A stretch of 36,130 bases of DNA from Acidimicrobiia bacterium. Its GTDB lineage: Bacteria; Acidobacteriota; Vicinamibacteria; Vicinamibacterales; UBA2999. Where the stretch lies: NCBI GenBank assembly GCA_016871255.1, contig VFZH01000025.1, positions 1 through 36,130 on the forward strand. The letters are read 5' to 3'. The notes beneath the pieces are model-generated. The model searched no databases. It had not been told where the DNA came from and was given only the letters and a program-made list of their open reading frames with translations. The translations under genes and the position numbers were made by a program. Shown in pieces: positions 1 to 7,714 of the stretch (position 1 is its first letter; the number at the start of each line of letters is the position of its first letter).

Positions 1-27
1 GGGCACATCGGCGAACTTGGCTTCCAT
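1..27 (-). CDS. possible start of a gene running off the left edge
   Basis: On the minus strand an ATG at position 27 opens a frame reading MEAKFADVP before the window ends. A purine-rich GCGGGGG stretch lies just upstream and could serve as a ribosome binding site. It would be the next gene after the VOC gene, 111 bp downstream and in the same direction. Nine codons are far too few to assign a family. The stretch 28-138 shows nothing else except a small GATCA/TGATC inverted repeat near 40-53. Treat this as a hint only. Confidence 0.22.
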
Positions 28-138
28 GCCCCCGCATCAGATCACAGATGATCCGACGACTCAACAGGTTTTAGGATCGGCTCTTACTCGCCCGGGCGGC
101 TCTGCGATGACCGGCGGCGTGCAGGCTCCTGAAAGCGG

Positions 139-561
139 CTACGGCTCCCAGTACTCACCCGGCCGGTAGTTGCCGAAGTACCACAGGTGCCCCTCAGGGT
201 CCCGCGCCATGTAGCCGCGGGCGCCGTAGTCCTCGGTCTGGAGCGGACGGACGATGCGGGCGCCCTCCGCCACCGCCTGCGCGTGGTGGGCATCGGGCTC
301 GGCCACGAACACGCTGAGTGCCTGCGCCTGGCCCGCGAGGTGTCTGGGGCTGACGCGGCCGTCGTCCGGCTTCGGCGAGCTCACCATCACGACGCCCGTG
401 CCAAGGGTCAGCTCGGAGTGTTCGACCCGGTTGCCCTCGCCCGGCACGACGAACCGCTTCGTGAAGCCGAAGGCCCGGCACAGCCACTCGATCGCCGCAG
501 GGGCGTCGTCATACGTCAGGCTCGGATGGATGTCGGAAGGCGTACGTTCGTTCGATGGCAT
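139..561 (-). CDS. VOC (glyoxalase/bleomycin-resistance) family protein
   Basis: A 140-residue protein of the vicinal oxygen chelate fold, closest in feel to PhnB/YwqB-like 'glyoxalase superfamily' members. The N-terminal half has the typical opening LTYDDAPAAIEWLCRAFGF (residues about 14-32), where a beta strand leads into the helix 'AIEWLxxAFGF'. The C-terminal half ends with ARDPEGHLWYFGNY, the usual 'DPxGHxW' metal-side strand. Length is normal for a single two-motif VOC unit. The substrate cannot be told from sequence: such proteins include isomerases, dioxygenases and drug-binding proteins. It lies 97 bp downstream of the permease gene on the same strand and could be co-transcribed, but that spacing also allows independent expression. 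The start is the ATG at 561; the next residues PSNERTPSDIHPSL lead straight into the domain. Confidence 0.85.
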   Translation of the reverse strand: MPSNERTPSDIHPSLTYDDAPAAIEWLCRAFGFTKRFVVPGEGNRVEHSELTLGTGVVMVSSPKPDDGRVSPRHLAGQAQALSVFVAEPDAHHAQAVAEGARIVRPLQTEDYGARGYMARDPEGHLWYFGNYRPGEYWEP

Positions 562-658
562 GGTCGGCTCTCCGCATGGCAGGAGTTGTCTCCGAGGTCC
601 CGGTCTCTTCGATTGCCGTCCTCGGGCCTGGGTTCCGGGCTCCAGGCGTCTGCACGCC

Positions 659-1963
659 CTATTCGTACCGCAGCGCCTCGATCGGGTCCAGCTTCGCGGC
701 GCGCATGGCCGGATACATCCCGAAGAACACGCCGACGGACGTCGAGAAGCCGAGGCCGATGGCGAACGACCACCAGGGGAGCGACAGCGGAAACCCGGTT
801 GCCAGGTGCACGGCCACGCCCAGCGCGGCGCCCAGGACGACGCCGATGAGCCCGCCGGCCGAGGTCAGCACGGCCGCCTCGGTCAGGAACTGCGTGAGCA
901 CCTCCCGCCGACGGGCGCCCAGCGCCTTGCGCACGCCGATCTCGCGCGTCCGCTCGGTCACCGAGATCATCATGATCGCCATGACGCCGATGCCGCCGAC
1001 GAGCAGCGCGATCGACGAGATGACGAGCAGCGAGAGGAACGTGGCCTGGCTGATCTGATCGAACATCGTCAGCACGGCGTCCTGCGTGATCACGTCGAAG
1101 TCGTTCGGCTCGTCCAGGCGGAGCCCGTGCCGGATCCGCATCGTCGTCTCGACCTCACGCATCGCGTCGGCCAGCTCGACGCCTTCGTGCGGCAGGACAC
1201 CGATCATCATGCTCTGCACCATGAGCCCGGCACTCCGGCCCCGCCGGCCGAAGAACCCGCCGCCGCGGAGGCCGAACTGCTTCCGGTAGGCGCTCTCGGG
1301 CACGATGACCACGTCGTCCTGGCCGGCGTTGAAGCCGCCGGGTGACGGGCGCGGCGCGGAGACGCCGATCACGCGGTAGTCGCGCGCACCGACGCGCACG
1401 GTCTTGCCGATCGGATCGATGCCGCGATCGGCGAAGAGCACCTGGAACGGCGTCTGTCCCAGCACGGCGACGGCCCGCGAGCGCTGCACTTCACCCGAGG
1501 TGAAGTAGCGGCCCATGTCGAGCTTCACCACGCTGACGACGGGGAAGTTCTCCGTGGTGCCGATGATCTGCAGCGGCTTCGTGCGCTCGCCGCGGTACGA
1601 CGCCCGCTCCTCGGTGCGCGGCAGGCTCATGCCGAACGACACGTCCACGGCGTCCACGCCGGGGATGCGCTCGAGCGCGCGGGCGTCTTCGATCGTCAGG
1701 TTCGGGCGCCGCAGGAGACGCAGGAAATCGGTGCCGCTCCCGAGACTCATGCCGCTGAAACGTGCCACGAAGATCGTTCGCGGCCCCAGCTCCTCGATGG
1801 CCGCCCGGAGCGACGTGTCCAGCCCGCGGACGAGAGAGGTCACGCCCACGATCGACGTCACGCCGATCACGACACCCAGCACGGTCAGCGCCGAACGCGT
1901 CGCGTTCACGCGCAGGGTGTCCATCGCCATCCGGACGGTTTCGGCGAGCAGCCCGCGTTTCAT
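659..1963 (-). CDS. ABC transporter permease, MacB/FtsX type
   Basis: A 434-residue inner-membrane protein with the MacB architecture minus the ATPase domain. An N-terminal transmembrane helix (about residues 20-45, SALTVLGVVIGVTSIVGV) is followed by a large periplasmic MacB_PCD region of about 230 residues. A C-terminal FtsX bundle of three helices (about 285-425) follows, including the conserved cytoplasmic stretch TERTREIGVRKALGARRREV. It ends DPIEALRYE, the usual family C-terminus. The ATG at 1963 lies one base after the stop of the upstream permease, so the two are translationally coupled and probably form a heterodimer. Its likely role is mechanotransmission, driving efflux through the adaptor rather than forming a classical pore. 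No ABC ATPase is encoded next to it. Confidence 0.93.
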   Translation of the reverse strand: MKRGLLAETVRMAMDTLRVNATRSALTVLGVVIGVTSIVGVTSLVRGLDTSLRAAIEELGPRTIFVARFSGMSLGSGTDFLRLLRRPNLTIEDARALERIPGVDAVDVSFGMSLPRTEERASYRGERTKPLQIIGTTENFPVVSVVKLDMGRYFTSGEVQRSRAVAVLGQTPFQVLFADRGIDPIGKTVRVGARDYRVIGVSAPRPSPGGFNAGQDDVVIVPESAYRKQFGLRGGGFFGRRGRSAGLMVQSMMIGVLPHEGVELADAMREVETTMRIRHGLRLDEPNDFDVITQDAVLTMFDQISQATFLSLLVISSIALLVGGIGVMAIMMISVTERTREIGVRKALGARRREVLTQFLTEAAVLTSAGGLIGVVLGAALGVAVHLATGFPLSLPWWSFAIGLGFSTSVGVFFGMYPAMRAAKLDPIEALRYE

Positions 1964-1964
1964 C

Positions 1965-3188
1965 TCACTCGCGCCTCAGCGCCTCGACCGGATCCAGGCG
2001 CGACGCCTGGAGCGCCGGGTAGGCGCCGAAGAACAGGCCGACGGCCGCGGTGACCCCGATACCGAGGACGACCGACCACCACTCGAGCTGCGCGGTGATG
2101 GGCGAGAGCGCCGTCATCGCGCGGCCGGCCAGGTAGCCGAGCACGATGCCGACCACGCCGCCGAACGTCGAGAGCGTGACCGATTCGGTCAGCACCTGCG
2201 TCATGATGTCGCGCCGCTTGGCGCCCAGCGCCTTGCGGAGGCCGATCTCCCGCGTCCGCTCGCTCACGACCATCAACATGATGTTCATGATGACGATGCC
2301 GCCCACGAGCAGCGAGAGCGCGACCACGCCGATCAGCACGGCGAAGACCCCTTCCGTGGCCTGCTGGTAGATCCCCATGATCGTGCCCGACGAAAAGATG
2401 CCGAAGTTGTCCGGCTCGGCCGGCTTCAGCCGGCGCCGGACGCGCAAGGCGACCGTGGCGTCGTCCATCGCGTCAGGCATGAGCTCCGGTACTTCCGGCT
2501 TGACCAGCAGCGAGAGCGACTGCCGCAGGCCGAAGATCTTCTCGTAGGCGCCGAGCGGGATGACCACGAACTCGTCCTGCGACGCGCCCATCATGCCGCC
2601 CTTGCGCGCGCTCACGCCGACCACGCGGAACGGCCGGCCCACGATCTGGATCTCCTTTTCCAGCGGGTCCACGGCGCCGAACAGCCGCTCGGCCGTGTCG
2701 TAGCCGATGATCGCCACCGGACGCTCGCGATCGACTTCGGCCGTCGTGATCATCCGGCCGCGCTCGGCGTCGAACGTGGAGAACTGGGCGAAGTCGCGGC
2801 TGACGCCCTGGATCTGCGCCTGCTCCAGTTCGGTGCCACGATAGGCGACGGCGCCGCGCGTCTGCGCCTGCGCCATCACGGCCGACACGATCGGGCTGAA
2901 CCGGGTGATGTACCGCGCTTCGTCCAGGGTCAGGCGGGGGTTGTTCCGGGCGCGCTCGATCTCCTCGTCGGTCGTGGTGATGCCGACACGCTGCACCATG
3001 AAGGAGTCGGCGCCCACTTCCGACACGATCGTGTCGCCGATGAAGGCGTTCATCCCCTGAATCAGCGACACGACGGTGACGATCGCGGTGACGGCCACGA
3101 TGTTGCCCAGCACCGTCATGAACGACCGGAGCGTGTTGGCGCGAATCGCCTGCAGCGCCAGCAGCGCCGACTCGAGGATCTGGGCCAC
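1965..3188 (-). CDS. ABC transporter permease, MacB/FtsX type (second copy)
   Basis: A 407-residue paralogue of the downstream permease. An N-terminal helix (LRSFMTVLGNIVAVTAIVTV, about residues 20-39) precedes a periplasmic MacB_PCD domain, and three C-terminal FtsX helices follow from about residue 270. The coupling motif SERTREIGLRKALGAKRRDI and the terminal DPVEALRRE match the family. It starts with GTG at 3188, two bases after the adaptor stop, and ends one base before the next permease start, which indicates one transcript. Sequence is clearly diverged from its partner, so the pair is an old duplication acting as a heterodimer rather than a recent tandem copy. The energising ATPase is not in the window. 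Confidence 0.93.
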   Translation of the reverse strand: MAQILESALLALQAIRANTLRSFMTVLGNIVAVTAIVTVVSLIQGMNAFIGDTIVSEVGADSFMVQRVGITTTDEEIERARNNPRLTLDEARYITRFSPIVSAVMAQAQTRGAVAYRGTELEQAQIQGVSRDFAQFSTFDAERGRMITTAEVDRERPVAIIGYDTAERLFGAVDPLEKEIQIVGRPFRVVGVSARKGGMMGASQDEFVVIPLGAYEKIFGLRQSLSLLVKPEVPELMPDAMDDATVALRVRRRLKPAEPDNFGIFSSGTIMGIYQQATEGVFAVLIGVVALSLLVGGIVIMNIMLMVVSERTREIGLRKALGAKRRDIMTQVLTESVTLSTFGGVVGIVLGYLAGRAMTALSPITAQLEWWSVVLGIGVTAAVGLFFGAYPALQASRLDPVEALRRE

Positions 3189-3190
3189 GG

Positions 3191-4528
3191 CTAGCGTCCC
3201 TGGGCGGTTCCTTCAGGAGCGACGGCTTCGCCGTCCGCCAGCTGACGCACGGATGTGAACGGGCCGGTGATGACCAGGTCACCCGGCTGGATGCCGTCCA
3301 GCACCTCGAAGTACCGCTCGCCCGCGATCCCGGTCCGCACGGGTGTGAAGACGGCGCGCGTGCCGCGGAACAGGAACACGCCTTCGGTCTCGCGGCGCGT
3401 GTGGCCCGGCGGCTCCGCAGCGGTGACGGTTGGCGTGACGACGCTGCCGCCCCGTTCGCGCGAGGGCGGCGGCTCGCGCACGAGGTCGCCGCGGACGTTG
3501 TAGAGCATCTCGCGGACGGTCAGCGCCTGAATCGGAACCGCTAACACCTGCGCGCGGGTGGCGGTGATGATCTCGGCCGTGCAGGTGAAGCCGGGCCGCA
3601 CGTCGGGCACGGCTTCGTCGAGCGTGATCACGACCTTGAAGCTGGTCGCGCGCTGCGACCCGGCCGTCTGGCCGCTCGTCCCCTGGATGGGGCTGCTGCC
3701 AATCTCGGTCACCGTCCCGCGGAAGGTGCGATCGGGGACCGCGTCGATGCCGACGCGCGCGTCCTGCCCCACCGCGACCGTGGGGATGTCGGTCTCGTCC
3801 ACCTCGATCTCGGCCTCGATCACCGACATGTCGGCAATCGTCAGCAGCACGGTGCCGGCGTTGTTCATCGTCCCGACGACGGCCGTCTCCCCTTCCTCGA
3901 TGTTGCGGCGGGTCACGATGCCGTCCATCGGCGCGTTGATGATCACCTGGCTCAGGTTGTAGCGCGTGGTGGCCAGGCTGGCCTGCTCCTGCCGGATCTG
4001 CTGCTCGCGGGTCTGGATCTCCTGCTCGCGGGCCGCCAGGTCGGCCTCGCGGAGCTTCACGTCGTTCTGGGCCTTTTCCAGGTTCTCGCGCGTGGTCAGG
4101 CCGTCTTTCCAGAGTTCCTGCTGGCGGTTGAGCGTCTGGCGGGAGAGGTCGAGCGTGGCGCGCGCCTGCTGGACGGCCGTGCGGGCCTGCCGCAGGCTGG
4201 ACCGCGCGGCGGCCACCGCGGCCTCGCCGCGCTCGAGCTGGCCCGACAGCGACTTGGGATCGATCTCGAGCAGGAACTGCCCGGCCGTGACCGTCTCGCC
4301 CTCGGCGACGGCCAGCCGGGTCACGCGGCCCATGGTGTTGGCGCTGATGTTCACCTGCCGCTTCGGCTGGATGGTGCCCGACGCGGACACCAGGGCTTCG
4401 AGATTCCGCGTGGCCACGGCTTCCAGCGTGACCGTGAGATCCGGCACGCGGCGGAAGTACCACCATCCGGCGGCCGCAGCGGCTGCCAGGACCACGATGA
4501 CCCCGAGGGCGACGAGACGACGAGACAT
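3191..4528 (-). CDS. periplasmic adaptor (membrane fusion protein), MacA/HlyD type
   Basis: A 445-residue efflux adaptor. One N-terminal membrane anchor (about residues 5-24, VALGVIVVLAAAAAAGWWYF) is followed by a first lipoyl half (ASGTIQPKRQVNISA, about 50-64). A long alpha-helical coiled-coil hairpin (about 95-195, rich in Gln, Arg, Glu) comes next. The second lipoyl half (INAPMDGIVTRRNIEEGE, about 197-214) leads into the beta-barrel and membrane-proximal domains. It would bridge the FtsX-type permeases to an outer-membrane channel, which is not in the window. The ATG at 4528 has AGGAG seven bases upstream. It is 28 bp from the stop of the upstream Yip1-like gene and 2 bp from the next gene. 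Length is a little above MacA (about 370) because of a Pro/Arg-rich segment near 345-370. Confidence 0.93.
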   Translation of the reverse strand: MSRRLVALGVIVVLAAAAAAGWWYFRRVPDLTVTLEAVATRNLEALVSASGTIQPKRQVNISANTMGRVTRLAVAEGETVTAGQFLLEIDPKSLSGQLERGEAAVAAARSSLRQARTAVQQARATLDLSRQTLNRQQELWKDGLTTRENLEKAQNDVKLREADLAAREQEIQTREQQIRQEQASLATTRYNLSQVIINAPMDGIVTRRNIEEGETAVVGTMNNAGTVLLTIADMSVIEAEIEVDETDIPTVAVGQDARVGIDAVPDRTFRGTVTEIGSSPIQGTSGQTAGSQRATSFKVVITLDEAVPDVRPGFTCTAEIITATRAQVLAVPIQALTVREMLYNVRGDLVREPPPSRERGGSVVTPTVTAAEPPGHTRRETEGVFLFRGTRAVFTPVRTGIAGERYFEVLDGIQPGDLVITGPFTSVRQLADGEAVAPEGTAQGR

Positions 4529-4556
4529 TGCTTCTCCTGACTACGCCGTGGCCCGG

Positions 4557-5264
4557 CTACCCGTTGGCGAGCACGCCAACCAGCGCCAGCACGCCACCGA
4601 AGGCCACGTACGCCGAGCAGTACGCGGCGACGACCGGCTGGAGCCGCCACCCGGCCACGATCGTCGTGGCCAGGGCCAGCAGCACGAGCCACCACACCAC
4701 GAACAGGTCGATGGCGAACAGGAAGCGGGTAGCAGCCGCCCCCTCGTCCATCATCGGGAAGAACGTGCCCAGCGTCAGCGGGCTGGCGATCGCCTCGCGC
4801 GCGTAGTTCAGCGGCGCGGCGAGGACATCGCGGGTCACCAGCACCAGGTTCGCGTGGGCGGCAAGCGCCAGCGGCGCCCCCCTGGGTGCAGCCGTTCGCG
4901 CAACCAGCCTGAGCCCGGCCGCCACGGCGAGCGGCAGGACCAGGCCGGATCCGACACTCGTCACCAGAGCCCACGCCACGCCCAGGTCCGACAGCTCCAG
5001 GAGCCGGGCGTACTGGTCGTCTGACAACTCGATGCCGAGGCCCTCTGCCTGGCGCACCCACTGGTCGACCAGCGCCAGGCGCCCGACGCCCGTTGCCATG
5101 ACGCTGCCCCGCGCCAGCACCAGCAGCAGGGCCCCGCCCAGCAGCACCGCGCGCCACCTGGGGGCCGCCGCCACCGCGCGCAGTGTTGGCAGCGGACGGA
5201 GAAAGAGCCCGTGGGTCAGCCGCGGGAACGACTGGTGCTCATGTGAGTCCCCGGAGCTGCCCAC
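4557..5264 (-). CDS. Yip1-family polytopic membrane protein
   Basis: A protein of about 235 residues with roughly five hydrophobic helices (about 40-60, 92-118, 130-150, 180-203, 210-232). The penultimate helix FLFAIDLFVVWWLVLLALA and the preceding DEGAAATRF are typical of Yip1-domain proteins found beside MacAB-type exporters in Acidobacteria-like genomes; this is family recall, not a search. No ATG fits. I chose the GTG at 5264, which has AGGGAG four bases upstream; the frame stays open further upstream but is unlike protein. The molecular function is unknown. Its position at the head of the exporter operon suggests a role in assembly or lipid environment of that complex. Confidence 0.72.
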   Translation of the reverse strand: MGSSGDSHEHQSFPRLTHGLFLRPLPTLRAVAAAPRWRAVLLGGALLLVLARGSVMATGVGRLALVDQWVRQAEGLGIELSDDQYARLLELSDLGVAWALVTSVGSGLVLPLAVAAGLRLVARTAAPRGAPLALAAHANLVLVTRDVLAAPLNYAREAIASPLTLGTFFPMMDEGAAATRFLFAIDLFVVWWLVLLALATTIVAGWRLQPVVAAYCSAYVAFGGVLALVGVLANG

Positions 5265-5346
5265 TAGACTCCCTGATACGATGGCCCTTCGCCGAGAGTT
5301 CACCGCGCCCCCGTTGGATTCCTGGCGCCTGCTGACGATCATACCG

Positions 5347-6363
5347 ATGCTTCGACGACGCTTTCCGGCACGGGCGCTCGGCTTCGTGCTGGCCTTCCTG
5401 TGGCTGACCCTGCCGGGCACGGCCGGTTCGGCGTTTGCCCAAATCACCGAGTCCGTTGGCGTTCGGGCGCTCGGGATGGGTGGTGCGTTCGTGGCGGTCG
5501 CCGACGACAGCAGCGCGGTCTGGTGGAATCCGGGCGCGCTGGCCGCCGGTCCCGTCGTGGACGTGTCGTTCTCGCGGCTGGTGGTGGATGGGGGCACGGG
5601 ACTGGCCGCGGGCAGGGATCGCACGACCCTGGTGGCCCTGACGATTCCGGTCTTTGGCATCAGCTATGCGAAGGTCCGGACCACGGAAGCGGGCGTGCCG
5701 GCCGGGGTGGGTCCGCTGACGTCCCGGGTGACCGTGCGCAGCCTCGATGCCAGCCAGCTCGGCATCACGCTGGTGCAGACGGTCACGACCGGCGTACACG
5801 TGGGGACCACGCTCAAGGCGATGAGCGGCGCGGTGCGGACGGGGTCGGCCGATGGCCTGGCCATCGGCGACGCGGCTCTGGACGCGGGGGAGGGGTTGGA
5901 GGTCGGAGACGGCCAGCGCCGCTTCGACCTGGACGTCGGGGCGCTGGCGGTGGCTGGCCCGGTGCGCCTCGGGCTGCTGGTGCGGAATCTCACCACGCCG
6001 GAGTTCGGCGAGGGCGCGGCGGTGGTGGAACTCCCGCGGCAGGTACGTCTCGGCTTCGCCTTCAGCGCCGGGGAGATCGGCGGCCCGCCGCTGGTGGTGT
6101 CGATGGACGTCGACGCGACGCGTGTGGCCGCTGCGGACGGTGAGCGGCGTGGCGTGGCGTTCGGCGCCGAGCACTGGCTGTTCGGGACGCGCGTCGGCGT
6201 TCGTGGCGGTCTGCGGCTGAACACGGTGGGGCGCGAAGAACGTGTGGTCGCGGGCGGCGTCAGCGTGGCGTTGACCTCCAGCCTGCTCGTCGAGACCTAC
6301 GGGACTCGCGGCAGGGAGGACGACGACCGCGGGTGGGGGCTCGGCGGCAGGTTGTCGTTCTAG
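5347..6363 (+). CDS. outer-membrane beta-barrel protein, PorV/UPF0164-like
   Basis: A 338-residue secreted protein. An N-terminal signal peptide (MLRRRFPARALGFVLAFLWL onward, cleavage probably after AFA-Q near residue 31) is followed by VGVRALGMGGAFVAVADD and SSAVWWNPGALA. These are the hallmark opening of the PorV/PorQ/UPF0164 family, which is distantly related to FadL barrels. The rest is alternating short beta strands and turns, and the chain ends LGGRLSF with a terminal Phe as expected for BAM-dependent barrel insertion. I chose the ATG at 5347 because it places Arg residues directly before the hydrophobic core; an in-frame ATG at 5281 would add 22 residues. Only 48 bp separate it from the pilus ATPase gene, so it may be the first gene of the pilus operon. 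Its transported or bound partner is unknown. Confidence 0.75.
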   Translation: MLRRRFPARALGFVLAFLWLTLPGTAGSAFAQITESVGVRALGMGGAFVAVADDSSAVWWNPGALAAGPVVDVSFSRLVVDGGTGLAAGRDRTTLVALTIPVFGISYAKVRTTEAGVPAGVGPLTSRVTVRSLDASQLGITLVQTVTTGVHVGTTLKAMSGAVRTGSADGLAIGDAALDAGEGLEVGDGQRRFDLDVGALAVAGPVRLGLLVRNLTTPEFGEGAAVVELPRQVRLGFAFSAGEIGGPPLVVSMDVDATRVAAADGERRGVAFGAEHWLFGTRVGVRGGLRLNTVGREERVVAGGVSVALTSSLLVETYGTRGREDDDRGWGLGGRLSF

Positions 6364-6411
6364 GAAGCGGGCGGTCAGGTTTCGAACCCTCCGGCCCCCC
6401 GGTTCCCCGGG

Positions 6412-7701
6412 GTGGCGATGACATCTCCATCGGTTCCATCGGGCCAGTGGACGCTGGGCGAGTTCGACGTCGATCCGGCAGGCATCACGCTGATGCCGGC
6501 GGACACGACTCGAAGGGGCGCGGGTGACCATGCGCCGGTCGTGAGCCTGGTGTCCCGCATCCTCGCGTCAGCGGTGCAGAAGGGCGCGAGCGACATCCAC
6601 ATCGAGCCCTACGATCAGGTGCTTCGGGTCCGGTTTCGCATCGACGGCGTGCTGTACCCGGTGCTCCGTCCGCCGGTGGCCCTGCGCGACGCGATCGTGT
6701 CGCGCATCAAGATCATGGCGCACCTCGACATCGCCGAGCGCCGCCTGCCGCAGGATGGCCGGATCACCGTTCGCGTGCGGCAGGGCAGCTCGGTCCGCGA
6801 GGTGGACTTCCGGGTGTCGTGCCTGCCCACCCTTGGCGGCGAGACGGTCGTGCTCCGGCTGCTGGACCGCGCGGCGCTGCTGCTCGATCTGCAGCAACTG
6901 GGGTTCGAGGCCGAGGCGCTCGCGCGGTACGAGGCGGCGATCGCCCGGCCGTGGGGCCTGGTGCTCGTGACCGGCCCGACCGGGAGCGGCAAGACCAGCA
7001 CGCTGTATGCCTCGATCGCCCGGCTCGACACGCCGGGGACCAACATCCTCACGGCCGAAGATCCGGTGGAGTTCAACCTGGCCGGCGTGAACCAGCTCCA
7101 GGTGCGGGACGGCATCGGCCTGACCTTCGCCGCCGCGCTGCGCAGTTTCCTGCGCCAGGACCCGAACGTCATCCTCGTTGGCGAGATCCGCGACACCGAG
7201 ACGGCCTCGATGGCGGTCCGGGCCGCCCTCACCGGGCACCTGGTGTTGTCGACGCTCCACACCAACGACGCCCCCGGCACGATCACGCGGCTGACCGACA
7301 TGGGGGTCGAGCCGTACCTGGTGTCCAGCTCACTGGCGCTGGTCTGCGCACAGCGGCTGGTCCGGCGGATCTGTCTCCGGTGCGCGGAGCCGGAGGAGGC
7401 GTCGCCGGGCGTGTTGGCGGCCGCCGGATTCGGTCCCGAGGACGCGGCGGCGGTCGAACTGCGTCGGGGGCGCGGGTGCGAGTCTTGCAACCGCACCGGG
7501 TTCAAGGGCCGCGTGGGGCTCTTCGAGGTAATGGAGGTCACCGACCACCTGCGCGAGATGGTGGTGGCGGGCGCCTCGCCCGTGCAGATTCGCGCGCGCG
7601 CCGTCGAGGCCGGCATGCGGACGCTGCGCCAGAGCGGCCTGGCGAAGGTGCGCGCGGGGATGACGACGCTGGATGAAGTGGTGCGCGAGACGATGGCCTG
7701 A
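6412..7701 (+). CDS. pilB: type IV pilus extension ATPase, PilB/GspE family (short form)
   Basis: A 429-residue hexameric secretion ATPase that would power pilin polymerisation at the inner membrane. Visible motifs are the N2 domain opening ASDIHIEP (about residues 59-66), Walker A GPTGSGKT (188-195), Asp box AEDPVE (215-220), Walker B ILVGEIRD (254-261) and His box LSTLHTND (279-286). Two CxxC pairs (C321/C324 and C356/C359) form the zinc site that separates PilB/GspE from PilT. Typical PilB is about 560 residues; here the N-terminal MshEN/N1 domain is absent and the N2 domain begins within 50 residues. Upstream sequence is another gene, so this is a real short form, not an obvious frameshift. 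The start is GTG 6412 or ATG 6418; the GGGG near 6408-6411 could serve the latter. Confidence 0.9.
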   Translation: MAMTSPSVPSGQWTLGEFDVDPAGITLMPADTTRRGAGDHAPVVSLVSRILASAVQKGASDIHIEPYDQVLRVRFRIDGVLYPVLRPPVALRDAIVSRIKIMAHLDIAERRLPQDGRITVRVRQGSSVREVDFRVSCLPTLGGETVVLRLLDRAALLLDLQQLGFEAEALARYEAAIARPWGLVLVTGPTGSGKTSTLYASIARLDTPGTNILTAEDPVEFNLAGVNQLQVRDGIGLTFAAALRSFLRQDPNVILVGEIRDTETASMAVRAALTGHLVLSTLHTNDAPGTITRLTDMGVEPYLVSSSLALVCAQRLVRRICLRCAEPEEASPGVLAAAGFGPEDAAAVELRRGRGCESCNRTGFKGRVGLFEVMEVTDHLREMVVAGASPVQIRARAVEAGMRTLRQSGLAKVRAGMTTLDEVVRETMA

Positions 7702-7706
7702 AGGAG
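7701..7706 (+). promoter_or_regulatory. ribosome binding site fixing the pilT start
   Basis: AAGGAG lies eight bases before the GTG at 7715. The frame is open back to 7673, inside pilB, but this strong site and the family's usual N-terminus make GTG 7715 the start. Confidence 0.75.
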
Positions 7707-7714
7707 CGTGCGAC

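Noticed and set aside
6364-6411. Frameshifted N-terminal domain of the pilus ATPase
   Set aside because: Only 48 bp lie between the upstream gene's stop and the ATPase start, too little to hide an MshEN domain in any frame.
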